64,000 nt of DNA from Morella rubra (lineage: Eukaryota > Streptophyta > Magnoliopsida > Fagales > Myricaceae), in the NCBI GenBank assembly GCA_003952965.2, contig CM025851.1:26177798-26241797 (forward strand), in the 5' to 3' direction. Shown one piece after another: positions 10,660 to 22,648 of the stretch (the first letter of the stretch is position 1; each line of letters starts with the position of its first letter). The position numbers and the translations under genes are program-made. The notes under the pieces are model-generated. The model saw only the letters and a list, made by a program, of their open reading frames with translations. It was not told where the DNA came from and searched no databases.

Positions 10660-11660
10660 ACCGATCGATCGGTAATATATAACGATCGATCGGTCAATAT
10701 ATGACGATCGATCGGTAAGCGTAACCGTCAATTTTTTCGAATCGTCGTTCAACGAATGGGAAGACGCCATGTGTTAGAACATAGCGATCGATCGGTTAGT
10801 AACTACCGATCGATCGTCACAAACGATTATATGAAACCGCCGAAGTCATTTTTACCGGTTATCTCTCCACGAAATCTCTCGAATCCTCTCAAAGTGCAAG
10901 GAGCCATTTCGTGCTGCATTGTCTTTCAAAAGCGTGGAATCATCCTTCATTGTCTTCTACGTCAAAGGTACGTACTTATATTATTTTTTAAGCAATATTA
11001 AGCGGTTGTTCAGTAGCGAATTTTTAGTTTACGTTTTTTAATTTGCTATATCATCATTTAGGACCGTAAAATATATTTATTTTATTGTTGATGCATGTTT
11101 TAAGAGTTTAGGAGTATTATGGGATCAATTTTGGGTGATTTTGGGCCTGTTTTGGGGTTTTGGAACGTCTGTGTGTATTTGTTCCCGTAACGATCGATCG
11201 CCTCCATTGGCGATCGATCGGTGTGTAAGTGGTAGGTCAAATGATCGATCGGTTAAATTCACCATCGATCGCTGAATTTGGTATGGAGCGATCGATGCTT
11301 TAGTGAGCGATCGATCGTCTCCTCGAAACTGTGCGTTTCAATTCATGAGCGATCGATCGTTATTAGTAACGATCGATCGCTTACACCTAAGGATCAATCG
11401 GTAAGCTACAATGTGAAGCGTACCATTTTGATTAAGCGGCGATCGATCCTTAGTGATACTGTGCGTTTGGTTGCATGGATGATCGATCGTCTGTGCACTG
11501 AAACGCGTCTTTTAACCGATAGCGTTCGATCGGTCAAATGATTGATCGATCGGATTTAGTGATCGATCGGTATATATTTAGTGATCGATCGTAACATTTA
11601 TAAACGATCGATCGTCCATATTTAGTGATCGATCGCATATTTAGTGATCGATCGGCATGT
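10660..11660. repeat. Left palindromic array of CACTA-1 (CGATCGATCG)
   Basis: More than 20 copies of a 10-12 bp palindrome whose full form is CCGATCGATCGG, with one-base variants such as ATGATCGATCGG and GATCAATCGG. Spacing tightens to about 20 bp near 11540-11660. In En/Spm the short subterminal repeats bind the TNPA protein, so these are the natural candidates for transposase-binding sites here; that role is inferred. Confidence 0.85.
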
Positions 11661-11777
11661 TTGTTTCAACTTCATTAATAATTATGTGATTGTGATTACT
11701 TTTTTTTTTTAAAGTAATACGTTATTGTGATTGCTTATTAACACATATTTATATACAACTTTTGCAGTATACATAAA

Positions 11778-13034
11778 ATGTCAGGAGTTAAGCGTGCACG
11801 CACAACGAGAACCGGGACGGGATCGTCGTCCCAAGAGCAAGAAGTCGCTGATCCAATGATGACCTTGGAGAGGCGAATGGAGTACCTGAGGGGGCGGCCA
11901 GTGGCCAAAGAGCGTCCTGTGACGCTTTCTGATTTTGACCAGTTATTGTACGAGGAGCACTCCCTCTACCAGCTCTTCGAGTACCAGGATTTATTCATCA
12001 GCTCTCGTGGACTGAGGGGTTTTGCGTGGACGCAGTTGTGCAAGATTTCTTCTGTGCACTCGTCTCGGTCGATAGAGCACCTGAGGTGTAGCTAGAGGTG
12101 CGAGGCGTGCAGTTCTTATTCTCGGCAGACGTCATTGCCGATTTCTTAAACTGCCCCTGGCCCGAGAGCCCCTGTTTCCCGGCGGTACCCCTGAATGATG
12201 AACAGAGGACATCAGAGCAGGATTTGTGGACGCTGATGACTGGGAAGACCTCTGCAGTGGTGGGCAGCATAATTAAGCAGAGTGAGTTTAGTGAGTTTTG
12301 GCGGATTTTGCACCTTATCTGGACGCCGAACGTTGATGGCAGAACTCATTCCACCGAGTGTCCGTTCACGAGAGCTCAGTGCATGCTCTTATTGGGTCAG
12401 CAGACGCGGATAGATTTTCCGTTGTACATGTTCGAGGTGATTATGGATGAGGCTTGGGAAATTAAGGAATATAGCCTCCCATATGGCGTGTTTCTGACTC
12501 AGTTCCTCATTTCTCGGGGAGTCGTGATCGCTGCCTCGGATACACGTAAGGAGGTTAAGAGTGCGCTGAACAAGTTCACTCTGTCCAGGAGCCGGGGCCA
12601 GAGGGGGCATTGACTCGACGGTTCGCTCGTAGAGCAGCAGCGGCCGTAGAGGAGGCATCACGGCCTTCGACATCAGCGTCAGAGGCACCTATGGAGACGG
12701 GAGCACCTGCAGTGCCTCCTCCATGGTGGCCCAGCTATTTGCAGACTTCGACAGCCGTGTCGGCGCGACTATGAAGGCCACTCTACAGCCTGTTGAGAGG
12801 TGGATGCAGTCAATGGAGGAGCAGCTGAAGGAGCTCCGGACTGCCTTCGATGGGGAGTGCACTGTGACAATGCTGCGCAACAAGTCGGTCGTGGCTCATA
12901 TGGCGGACGTCAACGAGCAGCTGGAAGAAATTAAAAAGACTCTGGATGATTTCAAGATGGAGGCAGATCCACAGAGGATTCCCGGAGATATTCCTGATGA
13001 CGTGGCCACTTTCCATGATGCTGTTCGACGTTGA
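11778..13034 (+). pseudogene. CACTA-1 accessory ORF, putative plant transposon protein (PF20167-like)
   Basis: Three frame-shifted pieces form one protein. The N-terminal part (11778-12095) starts MSGVKRARTTRTG. The central part (12098-12613) reads FWRILHLIWTPNVDGRTHSTECPFTRAQCMLLLG, a hallmark of the 'putative plant transposon protein' family often found as an extra ORF in plant elements. The C-terminal part (12723-13034) is a predicted coiled coil, MQSMEEQLKELRTAF then VNEQLEEIKKTLDDFKM. Stops and shifts lie at about 12095, 12610 and 12720. The biochemical role of the family is unknown to me. A diverged relative sits in CACTA-3 at 45366-46426. Confidence 0.75.
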
Positions 13035-13309
13035 TGAGTTTTGATGTTATTTTTTTATATCTATTTGGGACATACATTTTGATTTATGGTTTATTTATCT
13101 GTTTGAGACATTTGTGTTTATTTGGATTTGGTTTTTTTATTTACGTATTTGAGACATTTTCTGTTTATCTGTGGATATGCAGAAGAAACTTTGATTACTA
13201 TGTACGTGTTTTTCTATTTGTATTTCTTTATCAACACTTATATAAGTAAAATGACTAATATAAAGAATTTAACAAGAAATCGTTTTTTATTTTTCTGTTT
13301 TGCAACTAA

Positions 13310-14625
13310 ATACACCGATCGATCGCTAAGTGCACACCGATCCATCGGTGTTGTCCGTCGTCGTTTGGGTGCACTAACCGATCGATCGGTATATACACCG
13401 ATCGATCGCTACATTAGTTTTTAATGTAACCCTCATTTTTTTAAATAATGTGAGTTTAAATGATTAGAAACATAGAAATATATATTAACAAAGTATGTTA
13501 GGATGTATTTAGATTACATAAAAACATATCAAGTACATATCATTAATTTTTAAGAAAGCATTTATAAGTTATACATGTTGCAACATAGATGCATTTTGTT
13601 AGTGTTAGTATGAGTGAGGTATTAAGATATTTGAAATTAGTGAATAACGCTTATTTAACACATGATTATAATTTATGTGTATGAGGTACGCATTAATATG
13701 ATATTATAAGTAAATTAATTTTAATAATTAAGTCATTTGTTAGGCTAAAAACTATTTTCTAATAATTAGGTTTACCGATCGATCGCGTTATTGGCGATCG
13801 ATCGGTCCATAACGGTGTCGTTTAATATTTTGGTACCAATGGATCGTTAATTTTGGGTCTTCATACGACGGCGTTTTTATTCTCATCAACGATCAATCGG
13901 TAATAGTACCGATCGATCGGTATAAAATCTGGGCGGGAATTTTATGGTTGGATCGATTGGTAATATTACCGATCGATCGGTGTTTATCGCGCTTGAAATC
14001 CCAGGATGCTCTAAAGCCGTGGGTGGAGCAAAAACACACCCACGGCAAGAGGAAACTAGAGACTCGCGGAAGGAGCCATTTTCCCTTTAATTTTGTCTAA
14101 ATACCGTCATTTTAGTTGTGAGAGTGTTTAGAAATCCTTAAGGTTAAGCCCAAGCTCAAATTCATTGGTTTTTTAACCGGGTGAGTATTGAAAAATTTGG
14201 GCGACATTTGTGAGATTTTGGTGTGAATCTAGTTCGTTTTGGTCTACATTTCGTGCAAAAGGTAATATCCTCAACCTACACTCCGTTTTTTGATTGATTT
14301 CGTCGGTTATTTGGTGTTATTTTTATTTTTCTATTCGTGGGTGTTGTGGATTGGATTTGTGTTGATTAGAGCTTCTTAGAGTGTTTTTAATATGTATATT
14401 AGAATTAGTATTGCATGAGAATGATTTGTGAGTGTTTTGGGCGTGGATTTGAGTGTGTGGGAGGCTGGCAAGCTGTTTTGTCGATCTGGGTTACTCACGA
14501 TCGATCACCAGATTCTGATGATCGATCGTGTGTTAGATGGAGGTTCAGCGATCAATCGTCTATATAATGACGATCGATCGGTATTGAATACGATCGATCG
14601 TCTATAGTATCGATCGATCGCTGGT
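13310..14625. repeat. Internal palindromic array of CACTA-1
   Basis: About 16 more copies of the CGATCGATCG palindrome lie in three clusters (13317-13410, 13773-13985, 14499-14625), between the accessory ORF and the transposase. The same segment is kept nearly unchanged in CACTA-2 (35580-36900). Subterminal arrays normally sit near the ends only, so this inner array is out of place. Confidence 0.82.
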
Positions 14626-14793
14626 TAGGGCAGATTGCAAGTTATTGACCTTGTGTAGCATTTATTATATTCTCATATTTAATTATTGAAGTGCTTGAGT
14701 TCTGAAAATGAATCATGAAGTTTGAGAATGCATGGAGGATGAATATTGGAGTGTTTTTGACTTGTTATGTTTGAGTTTATTTTTGGGATAAAA

Positions 14794-16097
14794 TGTGTGT
14801 ACCCGTAGACCCGTTCAAGGGTTAAGACGCGATAAATATGCGTTTATCGCATAATAACCCTTGAATTGTCCACAATATGGACAGTTTGAGATTGTGTATT
14901 CGTGGTTGGACGAGTTCGGTACTTGTGTCTTGTCCTGTCTTGGAGGAAATTCGGTATCATCTACCTTTTGTCTTCTGGGTATACTACTAGCATTGGTGTA
15001 TGACGTCATACAACTATCGTTGATGGCGTTTGTGAAAGGGTCCTCAGTGATGACATGGGCCGTGATAGACACGCTGCTCAGACAAGGCATGGCGCCCCAG
15101 CAACACCCATGCCTGGCATGCCAGCCAGCCCCACAGACATGCCATGACAGCCCATGGCCTTGCCCACGACCTTGCCATGACACGGTGCCACAGCAAGTCC
15201 TTGGCCACCAGCCAAGCCAAGCAAGCACAGCGGGCAAGCAGACAAAGGAGCGCCACTACACCAGATGGCCACCACCAGTGGCGGAGCACCACCACCCCTA
15301 CCGGTGCTAGGTAGGGAAAGGAAGAGGAAGGGCCACAGAGTCGAAGGAGCACCACCACCCATGGAGGTGCAAGCAGCGGCGGCGCCACGGCGTGGACGGC
15401 GGCGAACGATCCACGAGGTATCTTAGGGATTAGTTTCCTTTCTTGTTAAGATTGAATAAATCATATCTTCTAGATTTAGGGATCCTTTCCTAAACTCTAG
15501 AAGATTCCTTTCCTTTGAGTTTGTGTTGTATTAGGCATGTAATATCAAATCTACTTGATTGAAGGGATTGATTCCTAAAGATCGGTGATTTGATTTAGAT
15601 TTGATTTAATTGTGATTGTGATTTGATTTCATTAGGATTTGTAAGCACCTAAGGATGTCTATATAAACACCTTAGGTGCATTAGAGTTAGTATTCAGAAT
15701 AGTGAGAATAGTAGAGTCTTGGAGAGCCTGAGTGCTTTTGAGAGAGTGTTGGCCAAGCATAGGCACGTGTATGCTAAGTCGGTTCCAAGGCTAATAACCT
15801 TGTTACTTGGGATTCATTCTAGGCTAATAACCTAGTTTGGGTACCCGTTCTTGGGCTAATTAACCCTTGATCGGGATTGTTCTTGTGTTCTTGTGGTTCT
15901 TGGGCTAATTAACCCTTAACCACATTCTTCGTTCTTATCAATAATATCTTGAGAGTCCTTCAATTGTGTGCTTAGATCCTATATTTCAGCTCGTGTGTTG
16001 CCAAGAACGGTTTAGGAGGATCGATTGGGGTGATCGCGTTCGAATCAATTGGCGGGAGTTGGAGTTGTTGAGGCGGCCTAGACCGGGGTCCCTAACA
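14794..16097 (+). mobile_element. Probable solo LTR nested in CACTA-1
   Basis: The segment begins TGTGTGTACCCG and ends GGGTCCCTAACA (TG...CA). It has a TATA box (tatataaa, 15660-15667), a transcript-like leader with repeated 'ggctaataacct' and 'gggctaattaaccctt' words, and an AATAAT-type polyadenylation signal near 15942. All of this fits an LTR in plus orientation. No matching 5-bp target duplication was found (taaaa against gtttg), and no primer site follows, so the ends are uncertain and it may be a solo or recombined LTR. A GC-rich block (15060-15410) inside it has no recognised protein. Confidence 0.5.
14814..14865 (+). repeat. Perfect two-step hairpin
   Basis: The arms ttcaagggtta (14814-14824) and taacccttgaa (14855-14865) enclose inner arms gcgataaa (14829-14836) and tttatcgc (14843-14850) around a 6-base loop. 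It lies 20 bp inside the proposed LTR start. Confidence 0.8.
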
Positions 16098-16267
16098 GTT
16101 TGCCTCCAACGCTGGTGCGTGTATTTGGGGACTGGGGGAGATGCTAATGTGATGTTAACAATCTGGGATAGGACCTATCAGCGTGATTGGTTGTATGTTG
16201 GTGTTGGTTTAGAAAAGGTCTGTGGGTTTGTCGGTATGGCGCTCATTGTGTAGACTCCTAGGGTCAA

Positions 16268-19200
16268 ATCAGATGTCCGTGTCGGAAGTGCAGAAATGTA
16301 GTGTTTCAAGTGTTGGATAAAAAGGAAGATCATATATACATTAATGGGTTTGATGTGAGCTATAAGTCATGGGTGTTTCACGGGGAGGGTATTCAACTTA
16401 CTTCAAGTTGAGTCAAGAGTCCGGTGCGAGCTTACCATATAGTGATGATGATTTAGAGGGAGATAACTCTGATAGAATAGAGGAAATGTTATCCGATGTT
16501 TGTGCCGGATTAGATGGTGGGGCGACAAGGGTTGAAACGGAGAACCCTAATATTAAGGAAACCCCCACTTGGGGACCGAAGGCTTCGACACCACTTAATA
16601 AATTATGGGAAGAGGCAGAACATGAATTGTATCCTGGATGTACCAAGTTTAGTAAGTTGTCATTTACGGTTCGGTTGTTGCACGTGAAGTCAGAGAATAA
16701 GTTGTCGGTTAAGGCATTTGATATGATATTACAATTGATTAAGGAGGCATTGCCAGAGGGGGAGACGCTACCAGGATCGTATTACGAGGCGAAACAATTG
16801 CAAAAGGATCTTGGGTTTAGTTATAACAAAATCCATGCATGTCAAAATGATTGTGTGTTGTTTTGGAAGGAAAACAGTGAGTTAGACAGATGTCCGATAT
16901 GTGGGGTGTCTCGGTGGAAATTCGAAAATGATTTCCGCAATCGAATTCCTAGAAAAGTGTTGCGTCATTTCCTTTTAATCCCTAGACTTAAACGTTTGTT
17001 TACCACAAAAGATGTAGCAATTGACATGAGATGGCATAAGGAAAAACGGGTCGATGATGGGGAGAGTTTGAGGCATCCTGCAGATTCATTGGTTTGGAAG
17101 AATTTTGATAAGGACCACGATGGTTTGCTCAAGATGCCCGCAACGTCCGCCTTGGTCTTGCTTCTGACGGGTTTAATCAGTTCGAAACATGAGCAATGCA
17201 TACAGTATTTGGCCGGTCGTTGTGTTTCCATATAATTTACCCCCATGGAGGTGTATGAAGGTCCCATTTTCACTAATGACTCTTCTGATTTCGGGTCGAA
17301 AGTCACCGGGAAATGATATTGATGTATATCTTCGACCCTTAGTGGAAGAGTTGAAACAATTATGGGAAGATGGAGTTGAGACACATGATGCTTCAGATGG
17401 GACGACATTTAAGATGCATGCAGCTTTGATGTGGACCATAAATGATTTTCCATCATATGCCAATTTATCTGGATGGAGTACCAAAGGGAAGTTGGCATGT
17501 CCAACATGTAATTTAGACACTGACTATAAGTGGTTGAAGCACGGGAGAAGAATGTGTTATATGGGTCATAGGAGATATTTGACACCGGGGCATGCATGGA
17601 GATATGATGTGGATACGTTCGATGGGAAAGAAGAACATAGACTTCCGCCTGAGGAGTTAACTGATGAGGACATATTGGAACAATTGACGCATGTCGGAGA
17701 GACTATCTTTGGTAAAGCGTCAGGGAAGAATAGGGGAAAGAAGAAACAATCATCGGAACATTTGAATTGGACGAAGAAGAGCATATTTTTCCAACTGCCG
17801 TATTGGAGTACATTAGGGTTACGACATAACTTGGACGTGATGCACATCGAGAAGAACATATGTGACAACGTGATTGGGACGTGATGAATATCGAGTTCAA
17901 GACCAGAGATTCAGCGGGTGCACGTAGAGATTTAGCTGAAATGGGGGTCAAAAAAGACTTGCACTTGGTGCATGACGGTCGGGTTGAATTGATGCCTCAA
18001 GCGGTGTATACTTTGATTCGGGAAGAGCAAAGGAGGGCCTGTGAGTGGTTAAAAGATGTGAGGTTCCCCGATGGTTATGCAGCTGAGATTTCACGTTGTG
18101 TGAATCTAGATGAGTTGAAGGTTTCTGGAATGAAAAGTCATGATTGTCATGTGTTCTTGCAGAGGGTTCTTCCAGTGATGATCCGAGGGTTGTTGAAGGA
18201 AGACGTGTGTGGCGCAGTGACTGAATTATGTTTGTTTTTTCGAGAGTTGTGTTCTCGTACGCTGAAGATTTCTGTATTGCAGAGGATGTCAGAAGATATC
18301 GGGATAATTTTATGCAAGTTGGAAATGATTTTTCCACCCGCTTTTTTTACAATAATGATGCATTTGGCAGTCCACTTACCGCGCGAAGCAATGCTTGCTG
18401 GACCAGTACAATATAGATGGATGTATCCAGTTGAACGGTTGATGGGTCGCTCGAAACGGAATGTGAAAAATAAGTCTCGTCCCGAAGGGTCGATTGCAGA
18501 AGCGTATATTGAGAATGAGTGTTCGACATTTTGTTCCCAATACCTCCGAGGGGTCGAAACAGTGTTTAATCGCAGAGATCGAAACTACGATTCTGACGGC
18601 GATCCCGAGATACAGGAAGGTCATTGGATGTGTTCACTCAGAGAATTAGATTGCTAGGGGCTGGAAAAGGACATGACATAGACCGAACAGAGTTCAAGAA
18701 AGCTCGGTGGTTTGTGCTGAACAATTGCAAAGGCATCAGCAACTACTTAGAGTAAGTAAAATAAAATTTCATACGTTTTCTATAATATACAGACGTTGAT
18801 TAATCTTATCACTACAGGGAACACATGGATGAACTTCGCGCGCAAGGAGTTGGTAACATTTCTCGTATGCATGAGGAACAATTTCCGGATTGGTTCTTAG
18901 GGCGAGTAAGTGTTATTGACAAATAATTCATGGTTTAAATTCGTGTATTTGTTTTTAATGACCTTCTAATATATTGTTGTAGGTTCAAAAATTACGTTCT
19001 CAAAATCCATGTACATCGATCGATGAATTGTATTCATTGGCACGTGGGCCTGATACACGAGTGATGCGTTATTCTGCATGTGTTATGAACGGATGTAGAT
19101 ATCATACAGTACAACGGGAAGAACGTCGGAGAACTCAAAACAGTGGTATTGTAGTACCGGGATCACATGAGGGAAATCCAATAGAATTTTACGGGAGGCT

Positions 19201-19809
19201 TGTAGACATTTATGCCATGCAATACTTGCGGGGAAATACTGTATATTTGTTTAAGTGTGATTGGTGGGACGTTGGAGATCACCGTGGAATTCGTATCGAC
19301 GAGAACTTTAAGAGCATAAACACTTCCCGACTGTGGTACTTAGAAGATCCATTTGTTTTGGCTAATCAAGCAAGTCAAGTGTTTTATCTAGTTGATAATC
19401 TGCATGGACCTACATGGCGAGTCGTGCAGAAGTTGTCTGTAGAAATGCATATGACATTCCCGGCCTGGATCCGGATGGTGAAGTTGATGTAAACATTGAA
19501 TCGGGAGCAGCCATCGCGAATGAAGCGTATCAAGAGGACGATGCCATTGACTTGTTTATAGACTTCCGACAGTTTAACCTTAATCCACTACGGAGGGATG
19601 ACGTTATGCCAAACGTTATCCAAGCTTCTGAGGCAATTGATCGGCGGAAAAAAAGACGTATAGATAGTAATGAAGTTTCAGAGGGGGATGAAGCAGAATT
19701 TGAAGAGAATACTGAAGAAAGTGGGGACGAAGATTCGTTCGAAAGTGATAGCAACTCTACTGAGAATGAGGCATCGGGCGATAACGTGCAAGAATCAGAT
19801 TCTGATTAA
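16268..19809 (+). pseudogene. TNP2-like CACTA transposase, frameshifted
   Basis: In En/Spm-type elements this protein cuts and moves the transposon. Parts seen in order: a Transpos_assoc zinc-binding start IRCPCRKCRNVVFQVL (16268 on); LYPGCTKFSKLSF and CPICGVSRW (16630-16920); the TNP2 core with MRWHKEKRV, MSNAYSIWPVVVFPYNLPP, GWSTKGKLACPTCN, YMGHRRYL and LRHNLDVMHIEKNICDN (17025-17875); the DUF4218 region with MKSHDCHVFLQRVLPV and GPVQYRWMYPVERLMG (17900-18560); two spliced small exons with GT/AG junctions near 18750/18818 and 18907/18981; and the DUF4216 region (VVPGSHEGNPIEFYGRLVDI to LANQASQVFYLVDN, 19150-19400) followed by an acidic tail. Frame breaks occur near 16385, 17125, 17185, 17880 and 19430. 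The gene once encoded a full transposase but cannot now. Confidence 0.9.
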
Positions 19810-19932
19810 TAATTTCTTTCATGTATATTTTTATTTCTAATGTTGATGTTTGCTGAATAATTTTTACTGTTACTGTCTCGTTTTACCATATCTTTATCGT
19901 TTATTTTGTTATGTCACAGCTTCTACGGTGAA

Positions 19933-21666
19933 ATGAAGCGTGGACGAGAATTTCCTTCAGTTACTTCTGGACAGTTGCATAGTATGAGTCCAATCCCGAG
20001 TCCTACACTGAGCGCTCCTTCTCCGAGAGTGAATGAAGGCATGAGTCAAGGCACGCCAGCTTGTCCTAGTAGTTGTGCATGTAAGAAATTATTCTAAGTT
20101 ATATTTCAATTTCCTTAAGTTAACCAACCGACTAACTTTGTTAATTTTATTTTATGTAGCGACATCAGCTTCTAAACGTGGGCTAGGTAGGACACGTGGA
20201 GTCAGTTTGGAGAAGAGTCTTGGGTCCGGGTCCGGGTCCGGAAACTATCGGTGCATATCCCGGAGGGAGAGTGTGGAGGAGTTTCTTCCACTGCTGCCAT
20301 TCTATCAACGAAGATTGGAATGTTGGTCCAAGGGTTGATTCCGATCTCAGTTAACAAGTGGGTCGATGTTCCTACAGAAGTGAAGGAGTACATTATGGAC
20401 CGGGTGTTGGTATGATTAAATTCGTAAACATAAATTTTTGGTGGACGCATTTCGTTTATCATTGTAATATTGTATGTTTTGGTACTTATACAGGACCACT
20501 TCGACCTTAACTACACCCGTCATGAGGACATGAGGACGGTGGTCGAGACTATGATGACGGCACGTCGAACGCACCGCAACCGAATGCATGCGTATTTTAA
20601 GAAGTTCCCGAGTAAAGAGGCGGCGTTGCTGAAGCCGCACCTGATACCACAGAAGAACAGTGGAAGGAGTTATGCGATCTGTTCACCAGCGAAGCATTTA
20701 TGGTACGTGATTACAAAAACTCGTTGCTTAAATATTACATTCTTTTTATATTTAATTACTTAAAATATCGCAGAAACGAAGCGAGCAAAATAAGAAGAAT
20801 AGATCAAAGTTGACTGTGAACCACGCTGCTGGTTCGCGCTCGTTCCAGCGCACACGAGCTTGCATGGTAAGTTAACAACTAAATCTTAGACTTTATTGAT
20901 ATTGTTTGTCAATAACTTTATGTTATTGTCATGTAGAAAAATCAAGAAAGTGGCAATATCAATCCTGCAGAGCTATATAAAAAGAATTATACAAACAAAG
21001 ATGGGATTTGGACCTCGGAAGGAGCGAGAGAAATTTATGTAAGTCGCTTTCATTTTAATCTACTTTATGTAATTTATGTATAGTTTATCTACTTAATGTT
21101 TCTGGTAATTATTGTCATTTTTTCAGGAACGGATGGATGCCTTCCAGCGTAAGTGTGATTTAGAAGGGAAGACTTATACCGAAATTGAAGTATATTCCGA
21201 GATATTGGGCAAGAAGTCGGGATATGTTCGGGGATTAGGACGGGCGGTTAAGCCTCCGCCTTCATCAACTTTGACTACACAGTCTTCTGATCTACAGCAC
21301 CAGCTAGCAAAGGCAAGGGATGAGATAGAGGCGATGAGAGCTGCTAGAGAAAAAGACTTGCAAGAATTTGCGAAGAAGCAAGCTGAGATGGAGGCCACGC
21401 TGAGGGACCACCGTGAGGAGCAGCGGGTGGAGCAGGAGCGCATCCGGTTGGAGCAGGAGGAGCGCATGAAAAGGGAGCAAGAGCGCATGCGAATAGAGCA
21501 CGAGGAGCGCATACAACTAGAACAAGAGCGCATGCGAAAGGAGCAAGAGCGCTTACGGGCAGAAATATCGAAGGAACTGGAGAAGAAAATGTCCTCTGTA
21601 ATGGAGAAGAAAATGAGCGACATGTCAAAGCGACTATTCAGCCAGTTTGGGGGTTCAAAAAGGTAG
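19933..21666 (+). pseudogene. TNPA-like gene of CACTA-1 (Ptta/En/Spm family), frameshifted
   Basis: A multi-exon gene starting MKRGREFPSVTSGQL. Introns with GT/AG ends are at about 20081-20159, 20412-20491, 20702-20773, 20869-20936 and 21039-21125. Exons carry LIPISVNKWVDVPTEVKEYI, then DHFDLNYTRHEDMRTVVETM, then KLTVNHAAGSRSFQRTRACM, then a long charged coiled coil built of REQERMRIE-type repeats (21300-21600). This is the plant 'transposase, Ptta/En/Spm' family (PF03004), related to the TNPA regulator that binds subterminal repeats. Compared with CACTA-2, this copy has a small deletion near 20245 and a missing C near 20640, each shifting the frame. The downstream stop at 21664-21666 is intact. 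Confidence 0.85.
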
Positions 21667-21835
21667 ATGCATGTATATTGTAATAACTTTTTAATTATGT
21701 ATTATTACGATATTATTTTCGATTTAATATGGATCACTATATGTTATTATTGATATTTATTAATGTGAGTATTGCATTATTATTATAAAATGTACGTGTT
21801 ATATAATAATTATGGATTATTTTATTAGCTCCCGT

Positions 21836-22200
21836 GCTATCGATCGGCATATTCAGCGATCGATCGTTTGTTGTTCAACCAATCGATCGTCTAATACTAC
21901 CGATCGATCGGTTCATAAATCAATGTTACATCACTGAATTCAACGACCGATCATCCATGGCATAACGATCAATCGTGATACTTTAGTGATCGATGGCTTA
22001 TATAAAGCGTCCGATCGTCGTTGCTGAAGCGATCGATCGTCGTTGCAGAAGCGATCGATCGTATATTTCTTACTCCGCGATCGTTTAAATGTGTCGATCA
22101 ATCACCAGAATGTAGCCGATCGATCGGCTTCCCAATCGATCCATCACTTCGTTTTCAACGACCGATCGTGAAAAGTACCGATCGATCAGTATATTTAGTG
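21836..22200. repeat. Right palindromic array of CACTA-1
   Basis: About 17 copies and variants of CGATCGATCG between the TNPA stop and the right terminal repeat. They mirror the left array but in fewer copies. Variants such as CGATCAATCG and CGACCGATCG are single-base decay forms. Confidence 0.85.
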
Positions 22201-22356
22201 ACGAAAAATATCCGTCACTAAAAACTTTTTGTGTCGAAATTCGGATTTCGTCACGAAATACATTTCGTGACGCTCATTCGCTGACGGAGCTCGTGACGAA
22301 ATATTGACTTTTAGTGACAAAAAATTTTGTCACTAAAAGTCAATTTTTTTGTAGTG

Positions 22357-22648
22357 CCACTTCTTTGCTTTACAGCACAAATTTCTCTACGGAAGCCAAT
22401 AGGATTTCCTTTCCCAAGCACAATCAGCCACCAATTCAAAAGAAATTAATACAACCAATTCAATTCTCATTCTCTAAATTTGTCACGAAGATTTCCACCG
22501 GAAATTGCACAGATTTCTTCAATCTTCTAAACACAGATCAAACAATCAATACGTGAATCAACCAATTCCAGGGAGAAACGATATTGGCTTGGTACCTGGG
22601 ATGGCGAATTTTCCAGAACACCCACACTGATGGACATTGAATGATACA
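22357..22648. other. Target-site DNA between CACTA-1 and a solo LTR
   Basis: About 290 bp with no transposon features. Together with 10130-10433 on the left and 24934-25070 on the right it is the pre-insertion sequence. On the minus strand it could hold a short exon ending in a GT (VGVLENSPSQ), but I do not recognise the gene. Confidence 0.4.

Larger units (their letters stand above)
10434..22356 (+). mobile_element. CACTA-1, full-length CACTA (En/Spm) transposon
   Basis: The 11.9 kb element begins CACTACTAGAAAATTGAC and ends with the inverse (GTCAATTTTTTTGTAGTG). It is flanked by the 3-bp target duplication CCA (10431-10433 and 22357-22359) expected for this superfamily. The terminal 200 bp on each side carry TTTAGTGACGAAA-type inverted words. 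Further in are dense CGATCGATCG arrays. Inside are, in order, an accessory ORF (11778-13034), a second palindrome array, a probable nested LTR (14794-16097), a TNP2-like transposase (16268-19809) and a TNPA-like gene (19933-21666), all on the plus strand. All the genes are broken by frameshifts, so this copy is not autonomous now. Confidence 0.93.

Noticed and set aside
10660..11660. Array of short repeats resembling a CRISPR or other spaced repeat array
   Set aside because: The repeats are 10-12 bp palindromes with irregular spacing inside a plant CACTA transposon, with no cas genes and eukaryotic genes around.
14769..14773. GTTTG as target duplication of the nested LTR-like segment (matching 16098-16102)
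   Set aside because: The sequence following it does not begin with TG, so the match is probably chance.
14815..15388. Overlapping open frames on both strands, including Cys/His- and Trp-rich ones
   Set aside because: They arise from the GC-rich block, have no recognisable domain, and overlap each other on both strands.
21174..21623. Minus-strand open frame of 149 codons, rich in Ser, Cys and Arg
   Set aside because: It is the antisense shadow of the coiled-coil exon of the TNPA-like gene, and the matching shadow appears at 38310-38716 in CACTA-2.
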